A stretch of 12,431 nt of DNA, taken from positions 1 through 12,431 of the forward strand of contig JAAZHB010000258.1 in the NCBI GenBank assembly GCA_012510935.1. Reading direction: 5' to 3'. Position numbers and translations under genes: made by a program. The stretch is from Clostridiales bacterium. GTDB taxonomy: Bacteria; Bacillota_A; Clostridia; Peptostreptococcales; Anaerovoracaceae. Positions within the stretch are counted from its first letter, which is position 1; every line of letters starts with the position of its first letter. The notes beneath the pieces were generated by a model. It was given only the letters and a program-made list of their open reading frames with translations. It was not told the DNA's origin and ran no database searches. Shown here piece after piece: positions 1 through 5,402 of this stretch.

Positions 1-136
1 AAAATAAAGAAGTTACTTCATTTTTTTCTTTTAATATACTTAAAAGTAAATGTTCACTTCCTACATATGGATGATTTAATTCTTTCATTTCTAATTCTGC
101 TTGTTTAAATATTCTTTTCATATCACTGTTATTCAT
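1..136 (-). CDS. Host Clp ATPase N-terminal domain protein, 5' end only
   Basis: Read leftward from an ATG at 136-134, an open frame runs off the window edge and gives 45 residues (MNNSDMKRIFKQAEL...). The pattern of a helix ending in LNHPYVGSEHLLLSIL is the signature of the Clp_N repeat of ClpA/ClpC-type ATPases, whose usual form is H-x-x-[IV]-G-[TS]-E-H-[IL]-L-L-x-[IL]. That domain binds substrates and adaptors for the AAA+ unfoldase. A good ribosome binding site (GGAGGA on the minus strand, 142-147) lies 5 bases before the ATG. Base composition is much richer in A+T than the genes to the right, and the gene points away from the element, so I take it as chromosomal flank. Only the domain start is visible. 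The full protein could be a ClpC-like ATPase or a stand-alone Clp_N protein. The element lies about 50-60 bases upstream of the start codon and may have displaced the promoter. Confidence 0.75.
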   Translation of the reverse strand, partial: MNNSDMKRIFKQAELEMKELNHPYVGSEHLLLSILKEKNEVTSLF

Positions 137-189
137 AAAAGTCCTCCAATACATTCTATGATTAGAGTGATATAATTATCTTTTTTTAT

Positions 190-229
190 GCATAAAAATA
201 GCATAAAAATCTAGTTATCCGCATAAAAA
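190..229. repeat. Three GCATAAAAA repeats at the left terminus
   Basis: GCATAAAAA occurs at 190-198, 201-209 and 221-229. The first two are each followed by T and are 11 bases apart start to start; the third is 20 bases further on. They sit at the transposon/target junction, where the integrase catalytic domain must bind core-type sites, so at least one copy is probably part of the core site. The outermost copy may partly be host target or coupling sequence. Functional assignment is by position and family knowledge only. Confidence 0.6.
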
Positions 230-266
230 CTGGACTTATCACACTTTATCAAGGTCAAAACCACTC

Positions 267-288
267 AATTTACTACTAATTTACTACT
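267..288 (-). repeat. Tandem integrase arm-binding sites (DR2, 2 x 11 bp)
   Basis: AATTTACTACT is repeated exactly at 267-277 and 278-288. Its reverse complement, AGTAGTAAATT, matches the DR2 site bound by the N-terminal three-stranded-sheet domain of Tn916 integrase; I recall the published complex using a DNA containing this core. The pair lies roughly 70-90 bases inside the left end, as expected for arm-type sites that are bridged to the core sites during excision and integration. Confidence 0.85.
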
Positions 289-372
289 TATGAATGAGCT
301 TTGATACGACGATTTATCCTTGAAAAGTGAAGATATAAAGATACTTCCAATAAAATTTGAATATTTAATAGG

Positions 373-406
373 TAGACACTTCAAAAAATGAGGTGTCTAT
401 TTTTTT
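373..406 (+). terminator. Intrinsic terminator-like hairpin upstream of orf24
   Basis: An 11-bp stem (TAGACACTTCA at 373-383 with TGAGGTGTCTA at 389-399, one G-U pair) closes a 5-base A loop and is followed by seven T (400-406). For rightward transcription this has the full form of a Rho-independent terminator. It stands between the integrase sites and the first transfer gene, in the path of transcripts that cross the circular joint. It could insulate the integrated element from host read-through, or be a regulated attenuator. Confidence 0.75.
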
Positions 407-432
407 ACCCGATTTTGAAAGGAAGTGAACTT

Positions 433-507
433 ATGAAAACAAAAAATCAAGAATCAAAAGGTCGTTCCCCACTCTTTAAGACCATCAAACATTCATTCAG
501 CCAATAA
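433..507 (+). CDS. orf24: 24-residue peptide, probable Orf24
   Basis: An ATG at 433 opens a 24-codon frame (MKTKNQESKGRSPLFKTIKHSFSQ in outline, basic) ending in TAA at 505-507. An AAAGGAAG ribosome binding site lies 7-8 bases upstream, at about 417-424, and the orf23 ribosome binding site begins a few bases after the stop. It stands where Tn916 maps place orf24. The peptide has no recognisable domain. It is strongly positively charged (seven K/R against one acidic residue) and has no hydrophobic segment. It could be a real small protein or a translated leader that coordinates transcription of the operon just after the 373-406 hairpin. The orf24 name is from memory of the map order. Confidence 0.5.
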   Translation: MKTKNQESKGRSPLFKTIKHSFSQ

Positions 508-529
508 AAAAGAAAGGATAGGTAAAAAT

Positions 530-844
530 ATGGAACTTAAATTTGTGATTCCCAACATGGAAAAAACATTCGGCAATTTAGAATTTGCTGGCGAGGATAA
601 AGTCGTTCAGCGAAGAATCAACGGACGGCTAACTGTCTTATCAAGAAGCTATAATCTCTATTCTGATGTTCAAAGAGCAGATGATATTGTGGTGGTGCTT
701 CCTGCTGAAGCTGGCGAAAAACATTTCGGCTTTGAGGAACGTGTGAAGTTAGTCAATCCACGTATTACCGCAGAGGGCTACAAAATCGGCACTCGTGGTT
801 TTACAAATTACCTTTTACATGCTGACGACATGATAAAAGAATAA
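530..844 (+). CDS. orf23: YdcP/DUF961 family protein Orf23
   Basis: This 104-residue soluble protein belongs to the DUF961 (YdcP) family found at the start of transfer operons in Tn916 and ICEBs1. No molecular activity is established as far as I know. The fold region covers nearly the whole chain: an N-terminal strand with FGNLEFAG (residues 15-22), then YNLYSDVQRADDIVVVLP (41-58), then VKLVNPRI and a closing YLLHADDMI. It has no signal peptide or membrane segment. It is a paralogue of the next gene, with the same order of motifs. The start is supported by an AAAGGATAGG ribosome binding site at about 513-522. Orf22 follows after 15 bases, so the two are co-transcribed and probably act together, perhaps with the relaxosome encoded just downstream (inference from position). 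Confidence 0.93.
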   Translation: MELKFVIPNMEKTFGNLEFAGEDKVVQRRINGRLTVLSRSYNLYSDVQRADDIVVVLPAEAGEKHFGFEERVKLVNPRITAEGYKIGTRGFTNYLLHADDMIKE

Positions 845-859
845 AGAAAGAGAGGAAAA

Positions 860-1246
860 ATGATGAGATTAGCAAATGGCATTGTATTAGATAAAGACAC
901 GACTTTTGGAGAATTGAAATTCTCTGCTCTACGTCGTGAAGTGAGAATCCAAAATGAAGACGGGTCGGTTTCAGATGAAATCAAGGAACGTACCTATGAC
1001 TTAAAATCCAAAGGACAAGGACGCATGATTCAAGTAAGTATTCCTGCCAGCGTGCCTTTGAAAGAGTTTGATTATAACGCACGGGTGGAACTTATCAATC
1101 CCATTGCGGACACCGTTGCTACTGCCACCTATCAAGGAGCAGATGTTGACTGGTATATCAAGGCAGACGATATTGTGCTGACAAAGGATTCTAGTTCATT
1201 CAAAGCTCAACCACAAGCAAAGAAAGAACCGACACAAGACAAATAG
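860..1246 (+). CDS. orf22: YdcP/DUF961 family protein Orf22
   Basis: A 128-residue DUF961 protein and paralogue of Orf23. The alignable blocks are FGELKFSALRREV (residues 16-28), RTYDLKSKGQGRMIQVSIP (44-62), ARVELINPIAD and WYIKADDIV (about 98-106). A polar, Lys/Gln-rich tail of about 20 residues (KAQPQAKKEPTQDK) has no counterpart in Orf23. It is soluble with no membrane segment. An AGAGAGG ribosome binding site is at about 849-855, and ATG codons at 860 and 863 are both usable; I keep the first. Orf21 begins 28 bases after the stop. Its role is unknown; conservation of the pair beside the coupling protein and oriT in related ICEs suggests a function in DNA processing. Confidence 0.93.
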   Translation: MMRLANGIVLDKDTTFGELKFSALRREVRIQNEDGSVSDEIKERTYDLKSKGQGRMIQVSIPASVPLKEFDYNARVELINPIADTVATATYQGADVDWYIKADDIVLTKDSSSFKAQPQAKKEPTQDK

Positions 1247-1274
1247 TCGCTAGGTAGAAAGGAGACTTTTTCGC

Positions 1275-2660
1275 ATGAAACAGCGTGGTAAAAGGATTCG
1301 CCCATCTGGTAAAGATTTAGTCTTTCATTTTACGATAGCGTCACTCCTGCCTGTTTTCCTGCTGGTTGTCGGACTGTTTCATGTGAAGACAATCCAGCAG
1401 ATCAACTGGCAGGATTTTAACCTATCACAAGCAGATAAGATTGACATTCCCTATTTAATTATCAGTTTCAGTGTCGCAATTCTTATCTGCTTGCTGGTAG
1501 CGTTTGTATTCAAACGGGTTCGCTATGATACGGTTAAACAACTTTACCACCGTCAAAAACTGGCAAAGATGATACTTGAAAACAAGTGGTATGAATCTGA
1601 ACAGGTCAAAACAGAGGGTTTCTTTAAAGATAGTGCTGGTCGTACAAAGGAAAAGATAACCTACTTCCCTAAAATGTATTATCGACTTAAAAATGGCTTG
1701 ATACAGATACGGGTGGAAATCACGCTGGGAAAATATCAAGACCAACTCTTACACTTGGAAAAGAAATTAGAGAGTGGCTTGTACTGTGAGCTGACGGATA
1801 AAGAGTTAAAGGATTCCTATGTGGAATATACTTTGCTCTATGACACCATAGCCAGTCGTATTTCTATTGATGAAGTAGAAGCTAAAGATGGTAAACTTCG
1901 CTTAATGAAAAACGTATGGTGGGAATATGATAAGCTCCCTCATATGTTGATTGCTGGTGGTACAGGTGGCGGTAAAACTTACTTTATACTGACACTGATT
2001 GAAGCCTTGCTTCATACAGATTCAAAACTGTATATTCTTGACCCGAAAAATGCTGACCTTGCGGACTTAGGTTCTGTGATGGCAAATGTCTACTATAGAA
2101 AAGAAGACTTGCTTTCTTGCATTGAAACATTCTATGAAGAAATGATGAAACGTAGTGAGGAAATGAAGCAGATGAAGAACTATAAGACTGGCAAAAATTA
2201 TGCTTACTTAGGTCTCCCGGCACACTTCTTAATCTTTGATGAATACGTCGCTTTCATGGAAATGCTGGGAACAAAAGAAAACACCGCAGTTATGAATAAG
2301 CTGAAACAGATTGTCATGTTAGGTCGTCAAGCTGGCTTCTTTCTAATACTGGCTTGTCAACGTCCAGACGCAAAATATTTAGGCGACGGAATCCGTGATC
2401 AGTTTAATTTCAGAGTGGCTTTAGGTCGTATGTCTGAAATGGGCTATGGCATGATGTTTGGCAGTGACGTACAAAAGGATTTCTTCTTAAAGCGAATCAA
2501 AGGTCGTGGCTATGTTGATGTAGGAACAAGTGTCATATCAGAGTTTTATACTCCCCTTGTACCAAAAGGATATGATTTCTTGGAGGAAATTAAAAAGTTA
2601 TCCAACAGCAGACAGTCCACGCAGGCGACGTGCGAAGCGGAAGTCGCAGGTGTGGACTGA
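1275..2660 (+). CDS. orf21: FtsK/HerA-type coupling ATPase Orf21 (TcpA-like)
   Basis: This 461-residue protein is the type IV coupling protein that links the Orf20-DNA complex to the transfer channel. Two N-terminal membrane helices (about 19-38 and 58-79) anchor it, with a short loop between them outside the membrane. The ATPase domain follows: Walker A GGTGGGKT at 228-235, ILDPKNADL at about 254-262 and Walker B HFLIFDEY at 317-324. The later LGRQAGFFLILACQRPDAK segment (349-367) is typical of FtsK/SpoIIIE/TcpA motors. The length fits TcpA-like coupling proteins, which lack the FtsK gamma domain. The start has an AGAAAGGAG ribosome binding site at 1256-1264. The last codons and the stop (2658-2660) lie inside an inverted repeat at the edge of oriT, so coding and origin functions overlap here. 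It is homologous in role to ConQ of ICEBs1. Confidence 0.95.
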   Translation: MKQRGKRIRPSGKDLVFHFTIASLLPVFLLVVGLFHVKTIQQINWQDFNLSQADKIDIPYLIISFSVAILICLLVAFVFKRVRYDTVKQLYHRQKLAKMILENKWYESEQVKTEGFFKDSAGRTKEKITYFPKMYYRLKNGLIQIRVEITLGKYQDQLLHLEKKLESGLYCELTDKELKDSYVEYTLLYDTIASRISIDEVEAKDGKLRLMKNVWWEYDKLPHMLIAGGTGGGKTYFILTLIEALLHTDSKLYILDPKNADLADLGSVMANVYYRKEDLLSCIETFYEEMMKRSEEMKQMKNYKTGKNYAYLGLPAHFLIFDEYVAFMEMLGTKENTAVMNKLKQIVMLGRQAGFFLILACQRPDAKYLGDGIRDQFNFRVALGRMSEMGYGMMFGSDVQKDFFLKRIKGRGYVDVGTSVISEFYTPLVPKGYDFLEEIKKLSNSRQSTQATCEAEVAGVD

Positions 2661-2829
2661 TCTTGCTGGCTGGTGTGGCAATAGCCACGCCAGCACTTAA
2701 CCCCCCGTATCTAACAGGGGGGTACAAATCGACAGGAAACAGTCAAAAAAACATTAGAAAATCCTTTGGTTACAAGGGATTTACAAAATTTCAGCGTATG
2801 TCAAATGGGCTTTAAAAGTTGACATACGC
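2613..2829 (+). other. oriT: Origin of transfer (oriT) region with five inverted repeats
   Basis: Tn916 oriT is known to lie between orf21 and orf20, the position of this non-coding stretch. Five inverted repeats follow one another. (1) Arms 2613-2622 and 2650-2659 with an inner stem 2625-2629/2643-2647, spanning the orf21 stop codon. (2) GCTGGTGTGGC 2669-2679 with GCCACGCCAGC 2684-2694, loop AATA. (3) CCCCCC 2701-2706 with GGGGGG 2717-2722. (4) AAATCCTTTG 2759-2768 with CAAGGGATTT 2773-2782. (5) GCGTATGTCAA 2794-2804 with TTGACATACGC 2819-2829. Such a cluster is expected where a relaxase recognises and nicks DNA and where the transferred strand is terminated. The same sequence probably serves as the rolling-circle replication origin in Tn916. 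The exact limits are mine. Confidence 0.85.
2700..2723 (+). other. Probable nic-site inverted repeat of oriT
   Basis: A run of six C and a run of six G flank a 10-base spacer that ends in CTAACA, with A and T outside the arms. The arrangement, 24 bases long with CTAACA directly before the G run, closely matches the oriT repeat of ICEBs1 as I remember it. ICEBs1 relaxase NicK is in the same family as Orf20, so the nick is most likely within the unpaired spacer. The precise phosphodiester cannot be read from sequence. Confidence 0.7.
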
Positions 2830-2835
2830 CTTTTT
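2794..2835 (+). terminator. Terminator-like hairpin just before the relaxase gene
   Basis: A perfect 11-bp inverted repeat (GCGTATGTCAA, 2794-2804, and TTGACATACGC, 2819-2829) with a 14-base loop is followed by C and five T (2831-2835). The relaxase ribosome binding site starts only 5 bases later. It may stop rightward transcripts from orf21 before orf20, act as the inner hairpin of oriT, or do both. The right arm also contains TTGACA, a perfect promoter -35 hexamer, but I found no good -10 at the right distance before the gene. Confidence 0.6.
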
Positions 2836-2837
2836 GA

Positions 2838-4043
2838 TTGGAGGGATTTTTACTGAATGAACAAACTTGGTTACAGCATTTAAAAGAAAAACGCTTGGCT
2901 TATGGACTATCTCAAAACCGTTTAGCTGTTGCGACTGGTATTACAAGGCAGTATCTAAGCGATATTGAAACAGGAAAAGTCAAGCCATCAGAGGATTTAC
3001 AGCAGTCCCTTTGGGAAGCTCTGGAACGCTTCAATCCCGACGCTCCCCTTGAAATGCTGTTTGATTATGTAAGGATTCGCTTTCCGACAACAGACGTACA
3101 GCAGGTGGTCGAAAACATCTTACAACTGAAACTGTCCTATTTTCTTCATGAGGACTATGGTTTCTATTCTTATTCAGAGCATTATGCTTTAGGCGACATA
3201 TTCGTCCTTTGCTCCCATGAACTGGACAAAGGAGTTCTGGTGGAATTGAAAGGTCGTGGGTGCAGACAATTTGAAAGCTATCTTCTGGCACAACAAAGAA
3301 GCTGGTATGAGTTCTTTATGGACGTTTTGGTGGCTGGCGGTGTGATGAAACGCCTTGACCTTGCCATTAACGATAAGACAGGGATTTTGAATATCCCTGT
3401 ACTCACTGAAAAGTGCCAACAGGAAGAATGTATCTCCGTCTTCCGCAGTTTTAAAAGCTATCGCAGTGGCGAACTGGTACGCAAAGAGGAAAAGGAATGT
3501 ATGGGAAACACCCTCTATATCGGTTCATTACAAAGTGAAGTTTATTTCTGTATCTATGAAAAGGACTACGAGCAGTACAAGAAAAATGATATTCCCATTG
3601 AAGACGCAGAAGTAAAAAACCGTTTTGAGATTCGATTGAAAAATGAGCGTGCCTATTATGCAGTCCGTGATTTACTCGTCTATGACAATCCAGAGCATAC
3701 CGCCTTTAAAATTATCAATCGGTATATCCGTTTTGTAGATAAAGACGATTCCAAACCTCGTTCTGATTGGAAACTGAATGAAGAATGGGCTTGGTTTATT
3801 GGGAACAATCGTGAACGATTAAAACTAACCACAAAACCAGAGCCTTACTCCTTCCAAAGGACGCTGAACTGGCTATCTCATCAAGTTGCCCCGACCTTAA
3901 AGGTTGCGATTAAACTTGATGAAATCAACCAGACGCAGGTTGTAAAAGACATTCTCGACCATGCGAAACTGACAGACCGACACAAGCAGATTTTGAAGCA
4001 ACAGTCAGTAAAAGAACAGGACGTGATAACAACAAAAAAATAA
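2838..4043 (+). CDS. orf20: MobT-type relaxase / rolling-circle initiator Orf20
   Basis: This is the DNA-nicking transfer initiator, which cuts oriT and stays bound to the strand. Residues about 12-50 form an XRE-type helix-turn-helix (LKEKRLAYGLSQNRLAVATG, then YLSDIETGKVKPS). A Rep_trans (replication initiation factor) domain runs from about 75 to 345. Blocks typical of that domain are RLDLAIND (172-179), LYIGSLQSEVYFCIYEKDYEQ (226-246) with conserved Tyr residues, and NRFEIRLKNERAYYAV (261-276). A polar tail follows. The start is unusual. The frame opens at TTG 2838, but this TTG lies inside the GGAGGG ribosome binding site (2840-2845). CTG at 2853, 8 bases after that site, fits translation better and gives 396 residues. 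There is no in-frame ATG until residue 73. Family and function are secure; the start is not. Confidence 0.93.
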   Translation: MEGFLLNEQTWLQHLKEKRLAYGLSQNRLAVATGITRQYLSDIETGKVKPSEDLQQSLWEALERFNPDAPLEMLFDYVRIRFPTTDVQQVVENILQLKLSYFLHEDYGFYSYSEHYALGDIFVLCSHELDKGVLVELKGRGCRQFESYLLAQQRSWYEFFMDVLVAGGVMKRLDLAINDKTGILNIPVLTEKCQQEECISVFRSFKSYRSGELVRKEEKECMGNTLYIGSLQSEVYFCIYEKDYEQYKKNDIPIEDAEVKNRFEIRLKNERAYYAVRDLLVYDNPEHTAFKIINRYIRFVDKDDSKPRSDWKLNEEWAWFIGNNRERLKLTTKPEPYSFQRTLNWLSHQVAPTLKVAIKLDEINQTQVVKDILDHAKLTDRHKQILKQQSVKEQDVITTKK

Positions 4044-4085
4044 CTCAAATACAAATTCATTGAATATAGAGAGGAGAACATTTTT

Positions 4086-4307
4086 ATGAATTTTGGACAA
4101 AACCTTTATAACTGGTTTCTATCAAACGCTCAATCACTGGTGCTTTTAGCAATCGTTGTGATTGGCTTGTATCTTGGCTTCAAGCGTGAGTTTAGCAAAC
4201 TGATTGGCTTTTTAATTATTGCGATTATTGCGGTTGGCTTAGTCTTCAACGCTGCTGGAGTAAAAGACATTTTACTAGAGCTATTCAATCGCATTATTGG
4301 TGCTTAA
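4086..4307 (+). CDS. orf19: Small two-helix membrane protein Orf19 (TcpD-like)
   Basis: This 73-residue protein has two hydrophobic segments, about 16-32 (AQSLVLLAIVVIGLYLG) and 39-57 (KLIGFLIIAIIAVGLVFNA), separated by a short basic loop (FKREFSK), and a short C-terminal amphipathic helix. Small membrane proteins of this kind occur in the same place in related systems (TcpD of pCW3, ConC of ICEBs1) and are thought to be part of the mating channel. No enzymatic motif is present. A GAGAGGAG ribosome binding site at 4070-4077 supports the start. The gene follows the relaxase by 42 bases. A large hairpin begins 6 bases after its stop. Confidence 0.88.
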   Translation: MNFGQNLYNWFLSNAQSLVLLAIVVIGLYLGFKREFSKLIGFLIIAIIAVGLVFNAAGVKDILLELFNRIIGA

Positions 4308-4312
4308 ATAAA

Positions 4313-4365
4313 ACCGTTCTTTTGTGGAATATAAGTGGTTTTCTTATGTTCCGCAAAGGAATGGT
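4313..4365 (+). other. 23-bp hairpin upstream of ardA, candidate single-strand origin
   Basis: Positions 4313-4335 pair without interruption with 4343-4365 around a 7-base loop (TGGTTTT). Four of the 23 pairs are G-T/G-U, at 4316-4362, 4320-4358, 4325-4353 and 4330-4348. No T run follows, so it is not a normal terminator. All four wobbles pair on the plus strand (RNA or single-stranded DNA) but become A-C mismatches on the minus strand, so selection seems to act on the plus-strand fold. Tn916 has a published single-strand origin for lagging-strand priming. This is the longest non-coding stretch after oriT and a good place for it, but I do not remember its coordinates. Attenuation of ardA is the alternative. 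Confidence 0.55.
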
Positions 4366-4382
4366 ACACCAAACGAAGTGCG

Positions 4383-4404
4383 GTAGGGATTTTTGAATCT
4401 CTAC
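4383..4404 (+). promoter_or_regulatory. Short hairpin beside the ardA ribosome binding site
   Basis: GTAGGGATT (4383-4391) pairs with AATCTCTAC (4396-4404), nine pairs with one G-U, around a 4-base loop. It ends two bases before the AAGAAAGGACG ribosome binding site region (about 4407-4415) of ardA. It has no T run and so is not a terminator. It could set ardA translation or RNA stability, or form part of the same structured element as the 4313-4365 hairpin. Confidence 0.45.
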
Positions 4405-4423
4405 AAAGAAAGGACGTGAATAT

Positions 4424-4921
4424 ATGGACGATATGCAAGTCTATATTGCGAATTTAGGCAAATACAATGAGGGCGAATTGGTCGGTGCGTGGTTTACCTT
4501 TCCCATTGACTTTGAGGAAGTCAAAGAGAAAATCGGCTTGAATGATGAATATGAGGAATACGCCATTCATGACTACGAGTTACCCTTTACGGTTGACGAA
4601 TACACTTCCATTGGCGAACTCAATCGACTATGGGAAATGGTATCGGAATTACCCGAAGAATTACAATCGGAGCTATCTGCTCTGCTCACTCATTTTTCAA
4701 GCATTGAAGAACTAAGCGAACATCAAGAGGATATTATCATTCATTCCGATTGTGATGATATGTATGACGTGGCACGCTACTACATTGAAGAAACGGGTGC
4801 TTTAGGCGAAGTACCAGCTAGTCTTCAAAACTATATTGATTATCAAGCCTATGGTCGGGATTTAGACCTTTCAGGAACGTTTATCTCAACCAATCATGGG
4901 ATTTTTGAAATCGTCTATTAA
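4424..4921 (+). CDS. ardA: Antirestriction protein ArdA (Orf18)
   Basis: ArdA is a DNA mimic that binds and blocks type I restriction-modification enzymes (and their methylase), protecting unmodified incoming DNA in a new host. The 165-residue chain has the family length. It is extremely acidic by my count (38 Asp/Glu against 6 Lys/Arg), as a mimic of the phosphate backbone requires. The family pattern includes an N-terminal strand MQVYIANLGKYNEGELVGAWF (residues 4-24), FEEVKEKIG (30-38) and a closing region ending in FEIVY. The crystal structure of the Tn916 protein is known as Orf18. It lacks a signal peptide. The ribosome binding site is AAAGGACG at 4408-4415. The gene is bracketed by hairpins on both sides (4313-4404 and 4920-4992), unlike the tightly packed genes downstream, which suggests separate control. 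Confidence 0.95.
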   Translation: MDDMQVYIANLGKYNEGELVGAWFTFPIDFEEVKEKIGLNDEYEEYAIHDYELPFTVDEYTSIGELNRLWEMVSELPEELQSELSALLTHFSSIEELSEHQEDIIIHSDCDDMYDVARYYIEETGALGEVPASLQNYIDYQAYGRDLDLSGTFISTNHGIFEIVY

Positions 4922-4951
4922 ATCTGTCGGTACATTACTACTGGCAGATTT
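4920..4951 (+). terminator. Hairpin overlapping the ardA stop codon
   Basis: AAATCTGTCGGTA (4920-4932) pairs with TACTGGCAGATTT (4939-4951), 13 pairs with two G-U, around a 6-base loop. It includes two bases of the ardA TAA. The following TCTATTTTA is a poor T tract, so termination here would be weak. It may instead protect the ardA mRNA 3' end. Confidence 0.5.
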
Positions 4952-4961
4952 TCTATTTTAC

Positions 4962-4992
4962 GGGGTGGCTCAATCAGCTACCCCTATTTTTT
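4962..4992 (+). terminator. Intrinsic terminator between ardA and orf17
   Basis: GGGGTGGCT (4962-4970) pairs with AGCTACCCC (4976-4984), nine pairs with one G-U, around a 5-base loop, and is followed by TATTTTTT (4985-4992). This is a classic Rho-independent terminator. The orf17 ribosome binding site begins within 3 bases of the T tract, so rightward transcription from ardA into the channel genes must pass it. Confidence 0.75.
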
Positions 4993-5009
4993 ATGAAAGG
5001 ATTGATTAC

Positions 5010-5402
5010 ATGAAGAAAATACGAAGCTATACCAGTATCTGGTCTGTGGAAAAGGTACTGTATTCTATCAATGATTTTAGACTTCCGTTTCCCATAACCT
5101 TTACGCAAATGACATGGTTTGTCGTGTCACTCTTTGCAGTGATGATACTTGGCAACTTGCCCCCTCTTTCCATGATAGAGGGAGCATTTCTCAAATACTT
5201 TGGGATTCCTGTGGCTTTCACATGGTTTATGTCTACAAAAACTTTTGATGGTAAAAAGCCTTATGGATTTTTGAAGTCTGTCATTGCTTATGCACTGCGA
5301 CCAAAGCTGACCTATGCAGGAAAAAAAGTAACGCTTGGCAGAAACCAGCCACAAGAAGCCATTACAGCAGTTAGGAGTGAATTTTATGGCATATCCAATT
5401 AA
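5010..5402 (+). CDS. orf17: TcpE-type conjugation membrane protein Orf17
   Basis: A 130-residue inner-membrane component of the mating channel (TcpE/ConD family). After a basic N-terminus (MKKIRSYTSIWSVEKVLYSI) come two hydrophobic segments, about 34-48 (QMTWFVVSLFAVMIL) and 56-75 (IEGAFLKYFGIPVAFTWFMS), then a polar tail (KTFDGKKPYGFLKS...). The frame is open from 4896, but an ATG there would overlap the end of ardA and two hairpins. ATG 5010 has a GAAAGG ribosome binding site at 4995-5000 and gives the family's usual start, so I chose it. The gene's last 17 bases overlap orf16, so the two are probably translationally coupled. No enzymatic motif is seen. Confidence 0.92.
   Translation: MKKIRSYTSIWSVEKVLYSINDFRLPFPITFTQMTWFVVSLFAVMILGNLPPLSMIEGAFLKYFGIPVAFTWFMSTKTFDGKKPYGFLKSVIAYALRPKLTYAGKKVTLGRNQPQEAITAVRSEFYGISN

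Noticed and set aside
200..256. Possible outward promoter from the left end toward the Clp_N gene (minus strand TTGATA near 250)
   Set aside because: No -10 hexamer close to consensus is found 16-18 bases away; only a T run is there.
289..372. Possible inward promoter for orf24
   Set aside because: TTGATA and TATAAA are present but 27 bases apart, and TTGAAA has no matching -10; I could not support a promoter.
2630..2815. 61-codon frame across the oriT region
   Set aside because: It runs through the inverted repeats of oriT, starts inside orf21 without a ribosome binding site, and its product is meaningless.
4896..5009. Upstream extension of orf17 by 38 codons
   Set aside because: It would overlap ardA and read through two hairpins, with no ribosome binding site; ATG 5010 has one and fits the family.
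5335..5385. Upstream extension of orf16 by 17 codons
   Set aside because: It lies within orf17 and lacks a ribosome binding site; ATG 5386 has TTAGGAG at the right distance.
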